A DNA stretch of 64,000 bases from Nitrospirota bacterium. GTDB lineage: Bacteria; Nitrospirota; UBA9217. The DNA lies in NCBI GenBank assembly GCA_029858565.1, contig JAOUEV010000010.1:1-64000 (forward strand), read 5' to 3'. The notes below the pieces were generated by a model, which had not been told where the DNA came from, did no database searches, and saw only the letters and a program-made list of their open reading frames with translations. Positions 1-8,299 of this stretch are shown in pieces (the stretch's first letter is position 1; every line of letters begins with the position of its first letter). The position numbers and the translations under genes are program-made.

Positions 1-210
1 GCTGGACAGGACCTCGGCCTTGATCTCGGTCTTCCCCAACTCCGCGATCCGGGAGCGGTATTCCGTGCCCCTGCCGTCGCACAGCAGCAGCTCGTCGCCG
101 GTCTTCATGCGCAGCACCGCGGCGATATGGCGCACATCCTCGTCAGTGACCGTGATGACGGCCCCGTTCACCTGCGATGGCGCAATGAAGAACCTGGGCA
201 ATCGTGCCAT
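1..210 (-). CDS. rsmE: 16S rRNA (uracil-1498-N3)-methyltransferase RsmE, N-terminal part (runs off the window)
   Basis: The reverse strand encodes 70 residues from an ATG at 210, beginning MARLPRFFIAP and continuing with HIAAVLRMKTGDELLLCDG. This matches the N-terminal PUA-like domain of RsmE, which methylates U1498 of 16S rRNA in the assembled 30S subunit. The SAM-binding SPOUT knot would lie beyond the left edge and is not seen. The gene points away from the ferritin-like gene on the plus strand, so about 125 bases between them carry divergent promoters. The identification rests on the N-terminal pattern only. Confidence 0.8.
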   Translation of the reverse strand, partial: MARLPRFFIAPSQVNGAVITVTDEDVRHIAAVLRMKTGDELLLCDGRGTEYRSRIAELGKTEIKAEVLSS

Positions 211-247
211 AGACCTGCTCCGCTCTCCCCGAACAGCGCTTTCGGGG

Positions 248-276
248 TTGACACCTTTCCTTGAACACGCTAATAT
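248..276 (+). promoter_or_regulatory. sigma-70-type promoter of the ferritin-like gene
   Basis: TTGACA at 248-253 and TAATAT at 271-276 are separated by 17 bases, close to consensus. Transcription would start near 283, leaving a leader of about 50 bases before the ATG at 335. Confidence 0.7.
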
Positions 277-334
277 CTACCTCGGGTTCGTGAACAGCAT
301 GATAACATAATTTTCCTGGCAAAGGGAGAGTTCC

Positions 335-802
335 ATGAACAAGTACAATGTCAACGAAGTCCTGGAAATGGCCGTGCAGACCGAGAGGATCGGGTACCAG
401 TTCTACACCTCCATGGCAAAGAAGTTCGAGAAGGACGCTGAACTGACCAAGCTCTTCAGCCAGCTCGCGTCAAAAGAGCAGAATCACGAGAAGACCTTCA
501 CGGACCTCAAGAACATGGTGGCCAAGTCGGGATCGGAACCGGTGGAGTGGGACGAGGTGTCGAACTACATGCGGGCCTTTGTTGAATCGGAATTCTTCCT
601 TGGCAAGGGCAAGTCCCTGCCGTCCATGGACCATATCAAGACCGTGAAGGACGCGGTCAAGTTCGCCATGGGCTTTGAAAAGGAAACCCTCCTCTACTTC
701 CTGGCCCTCCGCGGGGTGGTGAAGGAAAAAGAGATCGTCGATGAGGTGATCAACGAGGAAAAGAGCCACATCATGTGGCTGGCCGCTTTCAAGACAGCAT
801 AG
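335..802 (+). CDS. Ferritin-like / rubrerythrin-type diiron protein
   Basis: A 155-residue, all-helical protein with the ferritin-like carboxylate pattern: a Glu in ERIGYQFY (about residue 17), EQNHE (about 49-53), EKETLLYF (about 115) and EEKSHI (about 141). These would bind a diiron site in a four-helix bundle. It lacks the C-terminal rubredoxin domain of classical rubrerythrin and is closer to the short 'ferritin family' proteins of anaerobes implicated in peroxide or iron handling. A ribosome site (AAAGGGAG) precedes the ATG. The gene has its own promoter and terminator, so it is probably monocistronic. The physiological substrate cannot be read from sequence. Confidence 0.8.
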   Translation: MNKYNVNEVLEMAVQTERIGYQFYTSMAKKFEKDAELTKLFSQLASKEQNHEKTFTDLKNMVAKSGSEPVEWDEVSNYMRAFVESEFFLGKGKSLPSMDHIKTVKDAVKFAMGFEKETLLYFLALRGVVKEKEIVDEVINEEKSHIMWLAAFKTA

Positions 803-832
803 TGTCCCTCTCTGCTGGCGCCATGAAAACCG

Positions 833-860
833 AAAAGCCCGGAGCGATCCGGGCTTTTTT
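833..860 (+). terminator. Rho-independent terminator
   Basis: An 11-base stem (AAAAGCCCGGA paired with TCCGGGCTTTT) around a GCGA tetraloop, followed by Ts, begins about 30 bases after the ferritin-like stop codon. Confidence 0.85.
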
Positions 861-929
861 GCTAAAGCGATAAGCACTAGAGCTGTCAGCAAGCCAAACA
901 TCGGTTACCCCGTGCCGTCGTCGGCTTTC

Positions 930-1679
930 TCACTTCGCCGTTCGCGCTTGATCCTGCGATCGCTTACCCCTTACCACTTTATCACTTACCCCTGACTTCA
1001 GGAGTTCCCCCACGGTCACCAGTTCGAATCCCCGCTTCCGCAGACCGCTTATGACACCGGGCAGCACCTCGGCGGTATGCACGCCGTTCCGGTTCATGTG
1101 GAACACCACGATGCTGCCGCCTTTGGCGTCCTCCACCACGGCGCGGGCGATCTTCTTCGGCGTGAGCCCGGGGTCGGGGTCCCCTGAAGCGACATCGTAC
1201 TGGATCACCGTCAATCCAGCCCGCGCAGCAAGCTTCGCCACCCGCTCATCCACCTCGCCAAAGGGCGGCCGGAAATATTTCGGCCTTTTTCCCGTGAGTT
1301 TCCTGATGATGGCCTGTGTGCCCCTGAGCTCCCGCAGCACCCGTTCGTCGTCCTTCGCGGTCATATGCGGATGCCAGTAGGCGTGATTGCCGATCTCGAA
1401 CAGGGGCTGCGCCGCCAGTTCCCGCGCCCGCTCCTCGTTCTTTTCCACCCACCTGCCGCTCATGAAGAGCGTGGCATGGACCTTTTCCCGCGTCAGCACC
1501 TCGACCACCTGTTGGTCGTATTCATCATGATGGCTGGTCGGGCAGGCGTCAAAGGTCAGCGCGACCTTCTTCACGTCCCGGGGACCGTGCTCGATGATGA
1601 GGGGGGTATTCTCCGCAAAGGCGGGAACTGCGGGGAACGAGATGCAAAGAAGCGAAAGAACGATCTTGCGAATGCACAT
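930..1679 (-). CDS. Secreted polysaccharide deacetylase (NodB homology)
   Basis: A 249-residue protein with a signal peptide (cleavage likely after AFA, residue 22) and a NodB-type carbohydrate esterase domain. Motifs in order: LTFDACPT (residues about 41-48), the zinc motif GNHAYWHPH (about 97-105), RPPFG (about 137), and the C-terminal SIVVFHMNRNG segment. Such enzymes remove N-acetyl groups from peptidoglycan or other polysaccharides outside the cytoplasmic membrane. The first motif reads FDAC rather than the usual FDDG, so the second Asp, a usual metal ligand, is Ala; a subfamily with FDAC is known, so this need not mean inactivity. A TATAAT sequence lies just upstream of the ATG and no clear Shine-Dalgarno is visible. 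Confidence 0.85.
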   Translation of the reverse strand: MCIRKIVLSLLCISFPAVPAFAENTPLIIEHGPRDVKKVALTFDACPTSHHDEYDQQVVEVLTREKVHATLFMSGRWVEKNEERARELAAQPLFEIGNHAYWHPHMTAKDDERVLRELRGTQAIIRKLTGKRPKYFRPPFGEVDERVAKLAARAGLTVIQYDVASGDPDPGLTPKKIARAVVEDAKGGSIVVFHMNRNGVHTAEVLPGVISGLRKRGFELVTVGELLKSGVSDKVVRGKRSQDQARTAK

Positions 1680-1728
1680 GGACCATTATAACAAAAGGAC
1701 AGAGGAAAAAGAAATTCTTTGTGTTTTA

Positions 1729-1946
1729 CCACGGAGTCACAGAGACCACGGAGTGGGTCTTGGGACAGACCAGAGAATGCTTCAGAGGATCCTTGCGCAA
1801 GCAGTACAACCAGATCGTATTGATCGAACCACAAATCGAGACCGGTCTGATGGGAAGCCCTCACTGACAATATCAGCCAGCGGGCATGCCCGGCAACTGT
1901 CCATGATCTCATCTGCTAATCTCCGTGGCTCCGTGCCTCCGTGGTT
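1729..1946. repeat. Intergenic inverted-repeat element, 'CCACGGAG' family
   Basis: The left arm (1729-1756, CCACGGAGTCACAGAG then CCACGGAG) is answered by an inverted right arm (1921-1944, CTCCGTGGCTCCGTGCCTCC). The arms bracket about 165 bases without a convincing gene. The element fills the 330-base gap between the deacetylase start and dusB. Confidence 0.55.
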
Positions 1947-2011
1947 AATGTCTTTTTCAATACCGTCTCCTTCCTCTTTCCTATTCCCCCAGAACCCTTT
2001 ATAATGCTTTC

Positions 2012-3001
2012 GTGAACATCCGGGCATATCTCCAGTCCAATCCACTGGTCCTTGCACCCATGGCGGGTATCACGGACCTGCCTTTCCGCGTCATCTGCCG
2101 CGAGATGGGCGCGGGCATCGTGTACTCGGAAATGGTGAGCGCCGAGGCGCTCATCCGCGACCAGAAGCGAACCCTGACCCTGCTGGCCACGGAGCCGCGG
2201 GAACGGCCTGTGGCCTTCCAGATCTTCGGTTCCCGTCCCGCGTCCATGGCCGAGGCGGCCCGGATCCTTTCTGAACGGGATATCGACATCATCGACATCA
2301 ACATGGGCTGTCCGGTGCCCAAGGTGCTCAAGAGCGGCTCCGGATCGGCCCTGCTCAGGGCACCCGGGCTCGCACGGGAGATCATGGAAGCCGTGGTTAC
2401 GGCGTCCGCGAAACCCGTGACGGTCAAGATCCGCCTCGGATGGGACGCAAAGAACATCGTGGCCGAGGAACTTGCCCGGTCGGCCGAGCAAGCCGGCATC
2501 GCTGCGATCACGGTCCATGGCCGCACCCGGGTGCAGGGCTTCTCCGGCTCAGCCGACTGGAGCATGATCGGAAAGGTGAAGCGCTCGGTCGCCATCCCGG
2601 TGATCGGGAACGGCGATGTCCGCTCCGGCGCTGACGCGCGGCGGATGCTCGACGAGACCGGATGCGACGGTGTCATGATCGGCCGGGCCATCCAGGGCAA
2701 TCCCTGGATCTTCCGCGAAGCCGCCGCGTTTCTCCGGACCGGCGCCCCGTCCCCGCCGCCGTCGATCGAGGAGCGACGAACAGTGATGCTGCGCCATCTC
2801 AACGACGTTATTTCCCTGCTCAGCGAGAACGTCGGCGTCAGGGAGATGCGCAAGCACCTGTGCTGGTATACCAAGGGCCTGACCGGCGGCGCGGAGTTCC
2901 GCGAACGGGTCAACCACCTGGAGGCTTTGGACGCTGTCATCAGCGAGATCACTACCTTTTTCGAGGCCCAGGCGGTCCACCGGCCCGAGCCTGTTGTCTG
3001 A
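2012..3001 (+). CDS. dusB: tRNA-dihydrouridine synthase (DusB-like)
   Basis: A 329-residue FMN-dependent TIM-barrel enzyme that reduces uridines in the tRNA D-loop with NADPH. Visible family motifs are LAPMAGITDLPFR (residues about 11-23), the catalytic-Cys region INMGCPVPKV (about 96-105), TVKIRLGWD, AITVHGRTRVQGFSG and VIGNGDVRS. DusB proteins are usually 320-330 residues, so it is full length. The start is taken as the GTG at 2012, because starting at the later ATG (MAGITDLPF) would remove the first barrel strand. It stands alone, with the binding-protein gene 85 bases downstream. Confidence 0.92.
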   Translation: MNIRAYLQSNPLVLAPMAGITDLPFRVICREMGAGIVYSEMVSAEALIRDQKRTLTLLATEPRERPVAFQIFGSRPASMAEAARILSERDIDIIDINMGCPVPKVLKSGSGSALLRAPGLAREIMEAVVTASAKPVTVKIRLGWDAKNIVAEELARSAEQAGIAAITVHGRTRVQGFSGSADWSMIGKVKRSVAIPVIGNGDVRSGADARRMLDETGCDGVMIGRAIQGNPWIFREAAAFLRTGAPSPPPSIEERRTVMLRHLNDVISLLSENVGVREMRKHLCWYTKGLTGGAEFRERVNHLEALDAVISEITTFFEAQAVHRPEPVV

Positions 3002-3086
3002 ACCGGTGTTTGGACTGGCTTTTCATCGGCAAGGCAGGTACAATTTTTACATAGATCATCCATGACCTGCACAGGAGGATGCCCGC

Positions 3087-3953
3087 ATGATCCATAGGAC
3101 CGCTGATCGTGTTATCCGCGTACTGATCCTGACCTGCCTGGCGCTGGGTATCGCGCTTGCCGCGATCGCGCAGGAGCCGCTCAAGCTCGGTGTCCATCCC
3201 TACCTTTCAGCGTCGGAAGTGGTCAAGCGCTACACGCCGCTGGCCGAGTATCTCGCCCGGGAGATCAAGCATCCAGTTTCGGTAGAAGTGTCAAGCACCT
3301 ATGGCAACCATATCCAGAAGATCGGCCAGGGCGCGCTTGATATTGCGTTCATGGGGCCGGGATCCTATGTCATCCTTACCAGCCAATACGGCAAACGCCC
3401 GATCCTGGCCGCGTTCCGGACCAAGGAAGGCAAGGTATTCCACGGCCACATCATGGTGCGCAAGGACAGCCCGATCACCACCCTGGGCCAGCTCAAGGGA
3501 AAGCGTTTCGTGTTCGGCGACCGGGATTCCACCATGAGCCATGTGGTACCGCGCCATCTGCTGCTCAAGAACGGCGTTGATGTCAAGCAGCTTGGCTCGG
3601 TCAGCTTCGTCGCGAACCACGATAACATCGCGCTCGGCATTCTCGCCGGCACCTTTGACGCGGGAGCGGTCAAGGAGGAGGTATTCCTGAATTACCAATC
3701 CCAGGGCCTGCGGTCACTAGCCCGGACGCAGCCGATCATGGACCACATCTTCATCGCCCGGACAGGACTGCCAAAGGACCTTGTGCAGGCGCTCGGCAAG
3801 GCACTCATCCATATTACCGACACGGCAGAGGGGAAGAAGATCCTGTTCGACATACGCAGCGACGTCGTCTCCCTTGTCCCCGGCGATGACCGGGACTTCG
3901 ACAATCTCCGCGCCATCGTAAGCGACCTGGAAAAGGCGGGCGTAGACCTATGA
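3087..3953 (+). CDS. PhnD-like periplasmic substrate-binding protein
   Basis: A 288-residue exported protein with a signal peptide (about residues 1-28, ending AAIAQ) followed by LKLGVHPYLSASEVVKRYTPL, the opening of phosphate/phosphonate-type binding proteins (PhnD family). Later segments such as GSYVIL and FGDRDSTMSH fit the same fold. No ABC permease or ATPase is nearby. Instead the stop codon overlaps the start of a membrane histidine kinase (ATGA), so the two are probably made together and this protein may present a ligand to the sensor rather than feed a transporter. The ligand (oxyanion, phosphonate, arsenite, phosphite or other) cannot be assigned. Confidence 0.8.
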   Translation: MIHRTADRVIRVLILTCLALGIALAAIAQEPLKLGVHPYLSASEVVKRYTPLAEYLAREIKHPVSVEVSSTYGNHIQKIGQGALDIAFMGPGSYVILTSQYGKRPILAAFRTKEGKVFHGHIMVRKDSPITTLGQLKGKRFVFGDRDSTMSHVVPRHLLLKNGVDVKQLGSVSFVANHDNIALGILAGTFDAGAVKEEVFLNYQSQGLRSLARTQPIMDHIFIARTGLPKDLVQALGKALIHITDTAEGKKILFDIRSDVVSLVPGDDRDFDNLRAIVSDLEKAGVDL

Positions 3954-6130
3954 CCCGCCGCCGGTACCGGGGGGCGCTCATCGCGTTCATCGTTGTCCTG
4001 TTCTGCTTCCTGCTTATCGAAGCGTCGCTCGTCGCCGTGCAGCAGGGCCGCCTGCTGACCGACATGACCCGCGACACGATCGAATCTGAGCTCGATCTCA
4101 TGTCCGATGCCTTCTACGAATCCCTGCTCAAAGCCGATTACATCACCATTCGCACCTTCATCCAGCGTTGGGGAGAATCGCACGACGAATTGGTCCTGAT
4201 CCGCGCGCTTTCGCCGAACGGCTTTGTGGTCGGCGAGTTCAGAAGGCCGCCGTCCGGGAACGCCCGCACCTATTCTCTGACCAGGACGCTACGCCATGAG
4301 GGCATGCCGCTCTTGACCCTCGAGCTGGTCGGCGACCACCGCGAGGCCGAGGCTGTCGTGGCCAAGCTCCGGACACGCCTCTTTGCCGGCGCGGTCCTCT
4401 TCACCGCGGTGCTGGGAACGGTCCTGTGGTATTCCCAGCGCAGAATGGCGCTTATCCCGCTGGAGCAGGAGATCGCGCTCCGGCAACAGGCGGAAAAGCG
4501 CCTTCAGGAGGCTCACGATGCGCTGGAAACAAAGGTCCGCGAGCGGACCGCGGACCTGGAGCGCGAGCTTGAGGAGCGAAAACGCGTGGAGGCCGAGCTG
4601 GTGCGCAAAGAAGAACGGGTGCATCTGCTGCTGAACTCCACGGCCGAGGGCATCTACGGCATCGACACTAACGGCGGCTGCACCTTCTGCAATCCTTCCG
4701 GCCTGCGGATGCTCGCGTACGAGCGCGAGGCCGACGTCATCGGCAGGAACATGCATACCCTGATCCATCACAAACGGCCGGACGGCACACCTTATCCCGA
4801 GCAGGACTGCAAGATCTACCAGGCGTTCAGGACCACCCAGCCGTGCCATGTGGAGAACGAGGTCTTCTGGCGGTCCGACGGTTCCCGCGTTCCCGTGGAA
4901 TACTGGTCCTACCCCCTCTTTGAAAAAGGCGCCGTGATCGGCGCGGTCGTTACCTTCATCGACATATCCGCCCGGAAACGGCTTGAGACCCAGCTTGTCC
5001 AGTCCCAGAAGATGGAGGCCATCGGAACGCTGGCAGGCGGCGTTGCCCATGACTTCAACAACATCCTGACCGCGATCATCGGTTACGGGAGCATTCTTCA
5101 GCGCAAGATGGGCGACGAGGATCCCCTAAAGAAGAACGTCCATAATATCCTCGACTCGGCGCAGCGCGCAGCGCGGCTGACCAAGAGCCTTTTGACCTTC
5201 GGCAGGAAGCAGGTGATGGCTCCGCTGCCGGTCGACCTGAACTCGGTGGTGCGGCGGGTCGAGAAGCTGCTGGTGCCGCTGATCGGCGAGGATGTGGAGC
5301 TCCGGACGGACCTGTCCGAGGCCGACCTGGTCGTCAAGGCCGACGCCGGCCAGATCGAGCAGGTGCTCATGAACCTCGCGGCCAACGCGCGCGACGCCAT
5401 GCCCGGCGGCGGATGCTTTACTGTCCGGTCGGAGCAGACACTGCTCGATGATGAGCAGGCCCACTTGCACGGCGTTCCGGCTCCGGGTGCCTACGCGGTC
5501 CTCTCCGTGTCCGATACCGGCACAGGCATGGATGAGGAGACCCGGACCAAGATCTTCGAGCCTTTCTTCACGACCAAGGAGGTCGGCAAGGGCACCGGCC
5601 TCGGCCTGGCCATTGCCTACGGCATCATCAAGCAGCACAGCGGGATCATCACCGTGTACAGTGAGCAGGGAAAAGGATCGACCTTCAAGATCTACCTGCC
5701 CCTGCTGAACAAGGCCGCGTCAGCAGAGGAGCCCGTTGACAAGGAAGCCTTGTCCAGGGGCGGCACCGAGGTCATCCTGATCGCCGAGGACGACCAGGCG
5801 GTCCGCGAGCTGATGCGCTCCGTTCTCCGGGAAAGCGGCTACACCGTGATCGAATCGACGGACGGCGAGGAGGCGGTGCAGAACTTTACCGCGGACCAGG
5901 ACAGGATCAGACTGGTCATCCTGGACACCATCATGCCGAAAATGAACGGCAAGGAAGCCTATGAGGCAATCCGGCGGATCAAACCGGACATCAAGTCGCT
6001 CTTCATGAGCGGCTATACCGCGGACATCATCAGCAGGCAGGGACTGCTGAACCAGGGCTTCGATCTTATGCAGAAGCCCTTGTCTCCGGCGGAGCTGCTC
6101 GCGCGTGTGCGTAAGACCCTGGATACCTAG
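3950..6130 (+). CDS. Membrane hybrid sensor histidine kinase (TM-PAS-HisKA-HATPase-receiver)
   Basis: A 726-residue kinase. A first membrane helix lies near residues 9-32 and a second near 143-160, enclosing a periplasmic domain of about 110 residues. A short coiled coil follows, then a PAS domain (about 225-345) and a HisKA domain with the phospho-acceptor His at about 367 in [11 protein letters not shown]. The ATPase has its N box at [14 protein letters not shown] and glycine boxes at DTGTGMD and [12 protein letters not shown]-terminal receiver has its phospho-acceptor Asp at about 659 in [10 protein letters not shown]. The HDFNNIL class often works with its own receiver. There is no DNA-binding output domain and no regulator next door. 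Its ATG overlaps the binding-protein stop codon. Confidence 0.9.
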   Translation: MTRRRYRGALIAFIVVLFCFLLIEASLVAVQQGRLLTDMTRDTIESELDLMSDAFYESLLKADYITIRTFIQRWGESHDELVLIRALSPNGFVVGEFRRPPSGNARTYSLTRTLRHEGMPLLTLELVGDHREAEAVVAKLRTRLFAGAVLFTAVLGTVLWYSQRRMALIPLEQEIALRQQAEKRLQEAHDALETKVRERTADLERELEERKRVEAELVRKEERVHLLLNSTAEGIYGIDTNGGCTFCNPSGLRMLAYEREADVIGRNMHTLIHHKRPDGTPYPEQDCKIYQAFRTTQPCHVENEVFWRSDGSRVPVEYWSYPLFEKGAVIGAVVTFIDISARKRLETQLVQSQKMEAIGTLAGGVAHDFNNILTAIIGYGSILQRKMGDEDPLKKNVHNILDSAQRAARLTKSLLTFGRKQVMAPLPVDLNSVVRRVEKLLVPLIGEDVELRTDLSEADLVVKADAGQIEQVLMNLAANARDAMPGGGCFTVRSEQTLLDDEQAHLHGVPAPGAYAVLSVSDTGTGMDEETRTKIFEPFFTTKEVGKGTGLGLAIAYGIIKQHSGIITVYSEQGKGSTFKIYLPLLNKAASAEEPVDKEALSRGGTEVILIAEDDQAVRELMRSVLRESGYTVIESTDGEEAVQNFTADQDRIRLVILDTIMPKMNGKEAYEAIRRIKPDIKSLFMSGYTADIISRQGLLNQGFDLMQKPLSPAELLARVRKTLDT

Positions 6131-6146
6131 AGGCGGACCTCATACC

Positions 6147-6512
6147 ATGTCACCGAACAGGGAAGACAATAAATCTGAAAGCGACCTTATTGCCAATGCC
6201 CGCCGCGCCAGGGAACTGCGCGAGCAGGGCTACCGCGAACAGGCGTTGAAGCTCTTTCCTCCGGTCTGCGGAAGATGCAGCCGCGAATTCGAAGGGAAAA
6301 AGCTCAAGGAGCTCACGGTCCACCACAAGGACCATGACCACGACAACAACCCCCCCGACGGCAGCAACTGGGAACTGCTCTGCCTCTACTGCCACGACAA
6401 CGAACACCAGAAATACCTGCTCGAAGGTACCGCGGCCCCGGACAGCACGCCGACAACACCCGCTACGCATCAGCCCTTTGCCCGCCTTAAAGACCTTCTG
6501 AAGGACAAGTAG
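6147..6512 (+). CDS. YajD-like HNH nuclease-family protein
   Basis: A 121-residue soluble protein with a zinc-binding pair CGRCSREF (about residues 42-49), the HNH-type core LTVHHKDHDHDNNPPDGSNW (about 57-76) and LLCLYCHDNEH (about 78-88). This matches the short YajD family of predicted HNH endonucleases, whose targets are not established. The ATG at 6147 is chosen because an AGAGGCGG ribosome site precedes it; a longer frame from 6105 overlaps the kinase. The acidic N-terminus and Thr/Pro-rich tail look disordered. Confidence 0.75.
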   Translation: MSPNREDNKSESDLIANARRARELREQGYREQALKLFPPVCGRCSREFEGKKLKELTVHHKDHDHDNNPPDGSNWELLCLYCHDNEHQKYLLEGTAAPDSTPTTPATHQPFARLKDLLKDK

Positions 6513-6676
6513 TGATCGAATCCGGTCCCGGCTTGCAATAGCCGGGAAATTCTGATAAATTCGAGATGCTGTCGTTACCATGCGGCAACCGGTATTGATG
6601 CGGCTCGCGCCCGGAGGCGCCTGTTTATCCTGCGATATCAAGGCACTGCGGTTAATACCCGGAGAAAGGCACGATC

Positions 6677-7327
6677 ATGAAACCAATACTCTCGGAACAG
6701 GAACGTCAGCGCCTGGACAAACGCGTTGCCGAAGTGGAAGCACGCACAGGCACGCAGATCGTCCTGGCCTTTGTCAGCAGGAGCGACGTGTACGCGGAGC
6801 TGCCCTGGAAGGCTTTCGCCCTGGGAGCCGGCCTTGCGGGACTGGCGACCACGCTGCTCGACCTGCTGCGTCCCGCGTGGTCCTCTTCCCACACGATCCT
6901 GCTCACCACCACGGCGATCCTGGCGTCCGGAGCAGCCTGTTCGCTCCTCTGCACGACGGTCCCCGGTTTCGCCCGTATCTTTCTTGACGGCTTTCGCGCG
7001 GAAACCGAAGTGCGGCAGTACGCCGAGTCGCTCTTCCTGTCCCGTCAGGTGTTCGCAACGGAACAACGCAGGGGGGTCCTGCTGCTCGTCAGCCTTTTCG
7101 AGCACAAGGCTGTGCTGCTTCCCGATTCCGGCCTGAAGGAACGGCTTTCCCCTGATGCGCAGAAGAATGTCCTGGCGCGCCTTACCGCACGCATTGCGGA
7201 CGGCAATATTGCCGCCGCCCTTGAACAGGGCCTCATCGGCCTGGAAGAGGTCATGGGCGCGGGTCCCGCGGGAGCAGCAGGAAAGAACGAACTGCCGGAC
7301 AGCGTTGTTGAAGAGGAGGGAGTATGA
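6677..7327 (+). CDS. TPM-domain membrane protein
   Basis: A 216-residue protein with a TPM (TLP18.3/Psb32/MOLO-1) alpha-beta domain interrupted by two membrane helices (about residues 49-66 and 74-93). The domain starts at LDKRVAEVEARTGTQIVLAFV and resumes with VLLLVSLFEHKAVLLPDSGL. TPM domains have been reported as phosphatase-like or assembly factors, and the bacterial role is unclear. GGAGAAAGG precedes the start. Its stop overlaps the start of a second TPM protein (ATGA), so the pair is translationally coupled. Confidence 0.75.
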   Translation: MKPILSEQERQRLDKRVAEVEARTGTQIVLAFVSRSDVYAELPWKAFALGAGLAGLATTLLDLLRPAWSSSHTILLTTTAILASGAACSLLCTTVPGFARIFLDGFRAETEVRQYAESLFLSRQVFATEQRRGVLLLVSLFEHKAVLLPDSGLKERLSPDAQKNVLARLTARIADGNIAAALEQGLIGLEEVMGAGPAGAAGKNELPDSVVEEEGV

Positions 7328-8286
7328 AAGCCGTCATCCGTACCGCGCTCGTGGCGCTGACCGTGCTCGTGACCGCGGCAAGTGCCGCGGATGTTCCCTA
7401 TCTCGCCGGCCGCGTCACCGACAATGCCGAGATCCTGTCCGAGGCGGTCCGGCAGTCCGTGACCGAAAAGCTCAAGGCCCATGAAGACAAGACCAACAAC
7501 CAGGTCGCCGTGCTCACCGTGCCATCGCTCGGGGGCGAGAGCATTGAGGACTACGCTGTCGCGGTCTTCGAATCCTGGAAGCTCGGACAGAAGGGCAAGG
7601 ACAACGGCGTGCTCATCATTGTCGCGCCGCAGGACCGCCGCATGCGTATCGAGGTGGGCTTTGGTCTCGAAGGGACGCTCACGGACCTTATCGCGGGAAG
7701 GATCATCCGCAACAGCATGACTCCCCGCTTCAAGGCGGGTGACTATAGCGGCGGGATCGAAGCGGGTGTTGACGCGGTGATCGCGGTCCTGGAGGGCGGC
7801 GCCGCGCTGGAAGGATCGGAAGACGGGGCAGCGGATAAAGAGGCCTCGGGCTTCAGCATTAACGCGCCCGACATGCCGATCACCGAGCGCATCCTGATCG
7901 GCGCATTCATCTTCGGGATCATCGGCCTGTTCACGGTCATCGGCATCCTGACGCCCGGCACCGGCTGGTTCCTTTACTTCTTCCTGATCCCTTTCTGGGC
8001 CATGTTCCCCATCGTCGTGGTCGGCAGCAAAGGCGCGCTCATCATGCTGATCACCTACCTGGTCCTGTTCCCCCTCATCAAGCTCAGCCTCAGGAGTTCC
8101 GAGTGGTACAAAAAGGCGGGCAGTGACCTGCGCACCAAGGGCCGCGCCAGCATCGGCGGGTTCACGTTCCTGTCCGGCGGCGGGGGCGGCGGCGGATGGA
8201 GCTCGGGCGGGGGGTTCTCAAGCGGCGGCGGATTCTCCGGTGGGGGCGGGTCCTCGGGCGGGGGCGGTTCTTCGGGAAGCTGGTAG
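7324..8286 (+). CDS. YgcG-type TPM-domain protein with Gly/Ser-rich tail
   Basis: A 320-residue protein with a signal peptide (cleavage after SAA, about residue 22), a periplasmic TPM domain (VPYLAGRVTDNAEILS through RMRIEVGFGLEGTLTD, about residues 24-150), two or three membrane helices (about 190-265) and a tail that is almost all Gly, Ser and Phe (about 283-320). This architecture is typical of the YgcG/TPM family. The low-complexity tail often occurs in such proteins and may mediate surface association; its function is unknown. The upstream neighbour is a second TPM protein, suggesting a shared complex at the membrane. Confidence 0.8.
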   Translation: MKAVIRTALVALTVLVTAASAADVPYLAGRVTDNAEILSEAVRQSVTEKLKAHEDKTNNQVAVLTVPSLGGESIEDYAVAVFESWKLGQKGKDNGVLIIVAPQDRRMRIEVGFGLEGTLTDLIAGRIIRNSMTPRFKAGDYSGGIEAGVDAVIAVLEGGAALEGSEDGAADKEASGFSINAPDMPITERILIGAFIFGIIGLFTVIGILTPGTGWFLYFFLIPFWAMFPIVVVGSKGALIMLITYLVLFPLIKLSLRSSEWYKKAGSDLRTKGRASIGGFTFLSGGGGGGGWSSGGGFSSGGGFSGGGGSSGGGGSSGSW

Positions 8287-8299
8287 GGAAGGAAACTGC

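Noticed and set aside
1021-1040. GTTCGAATCC sequence like a tRNA T-arm
   Set aside because: It lies inside the deacetylase coding region and no acceptor, D or anticodon stems fold around it.
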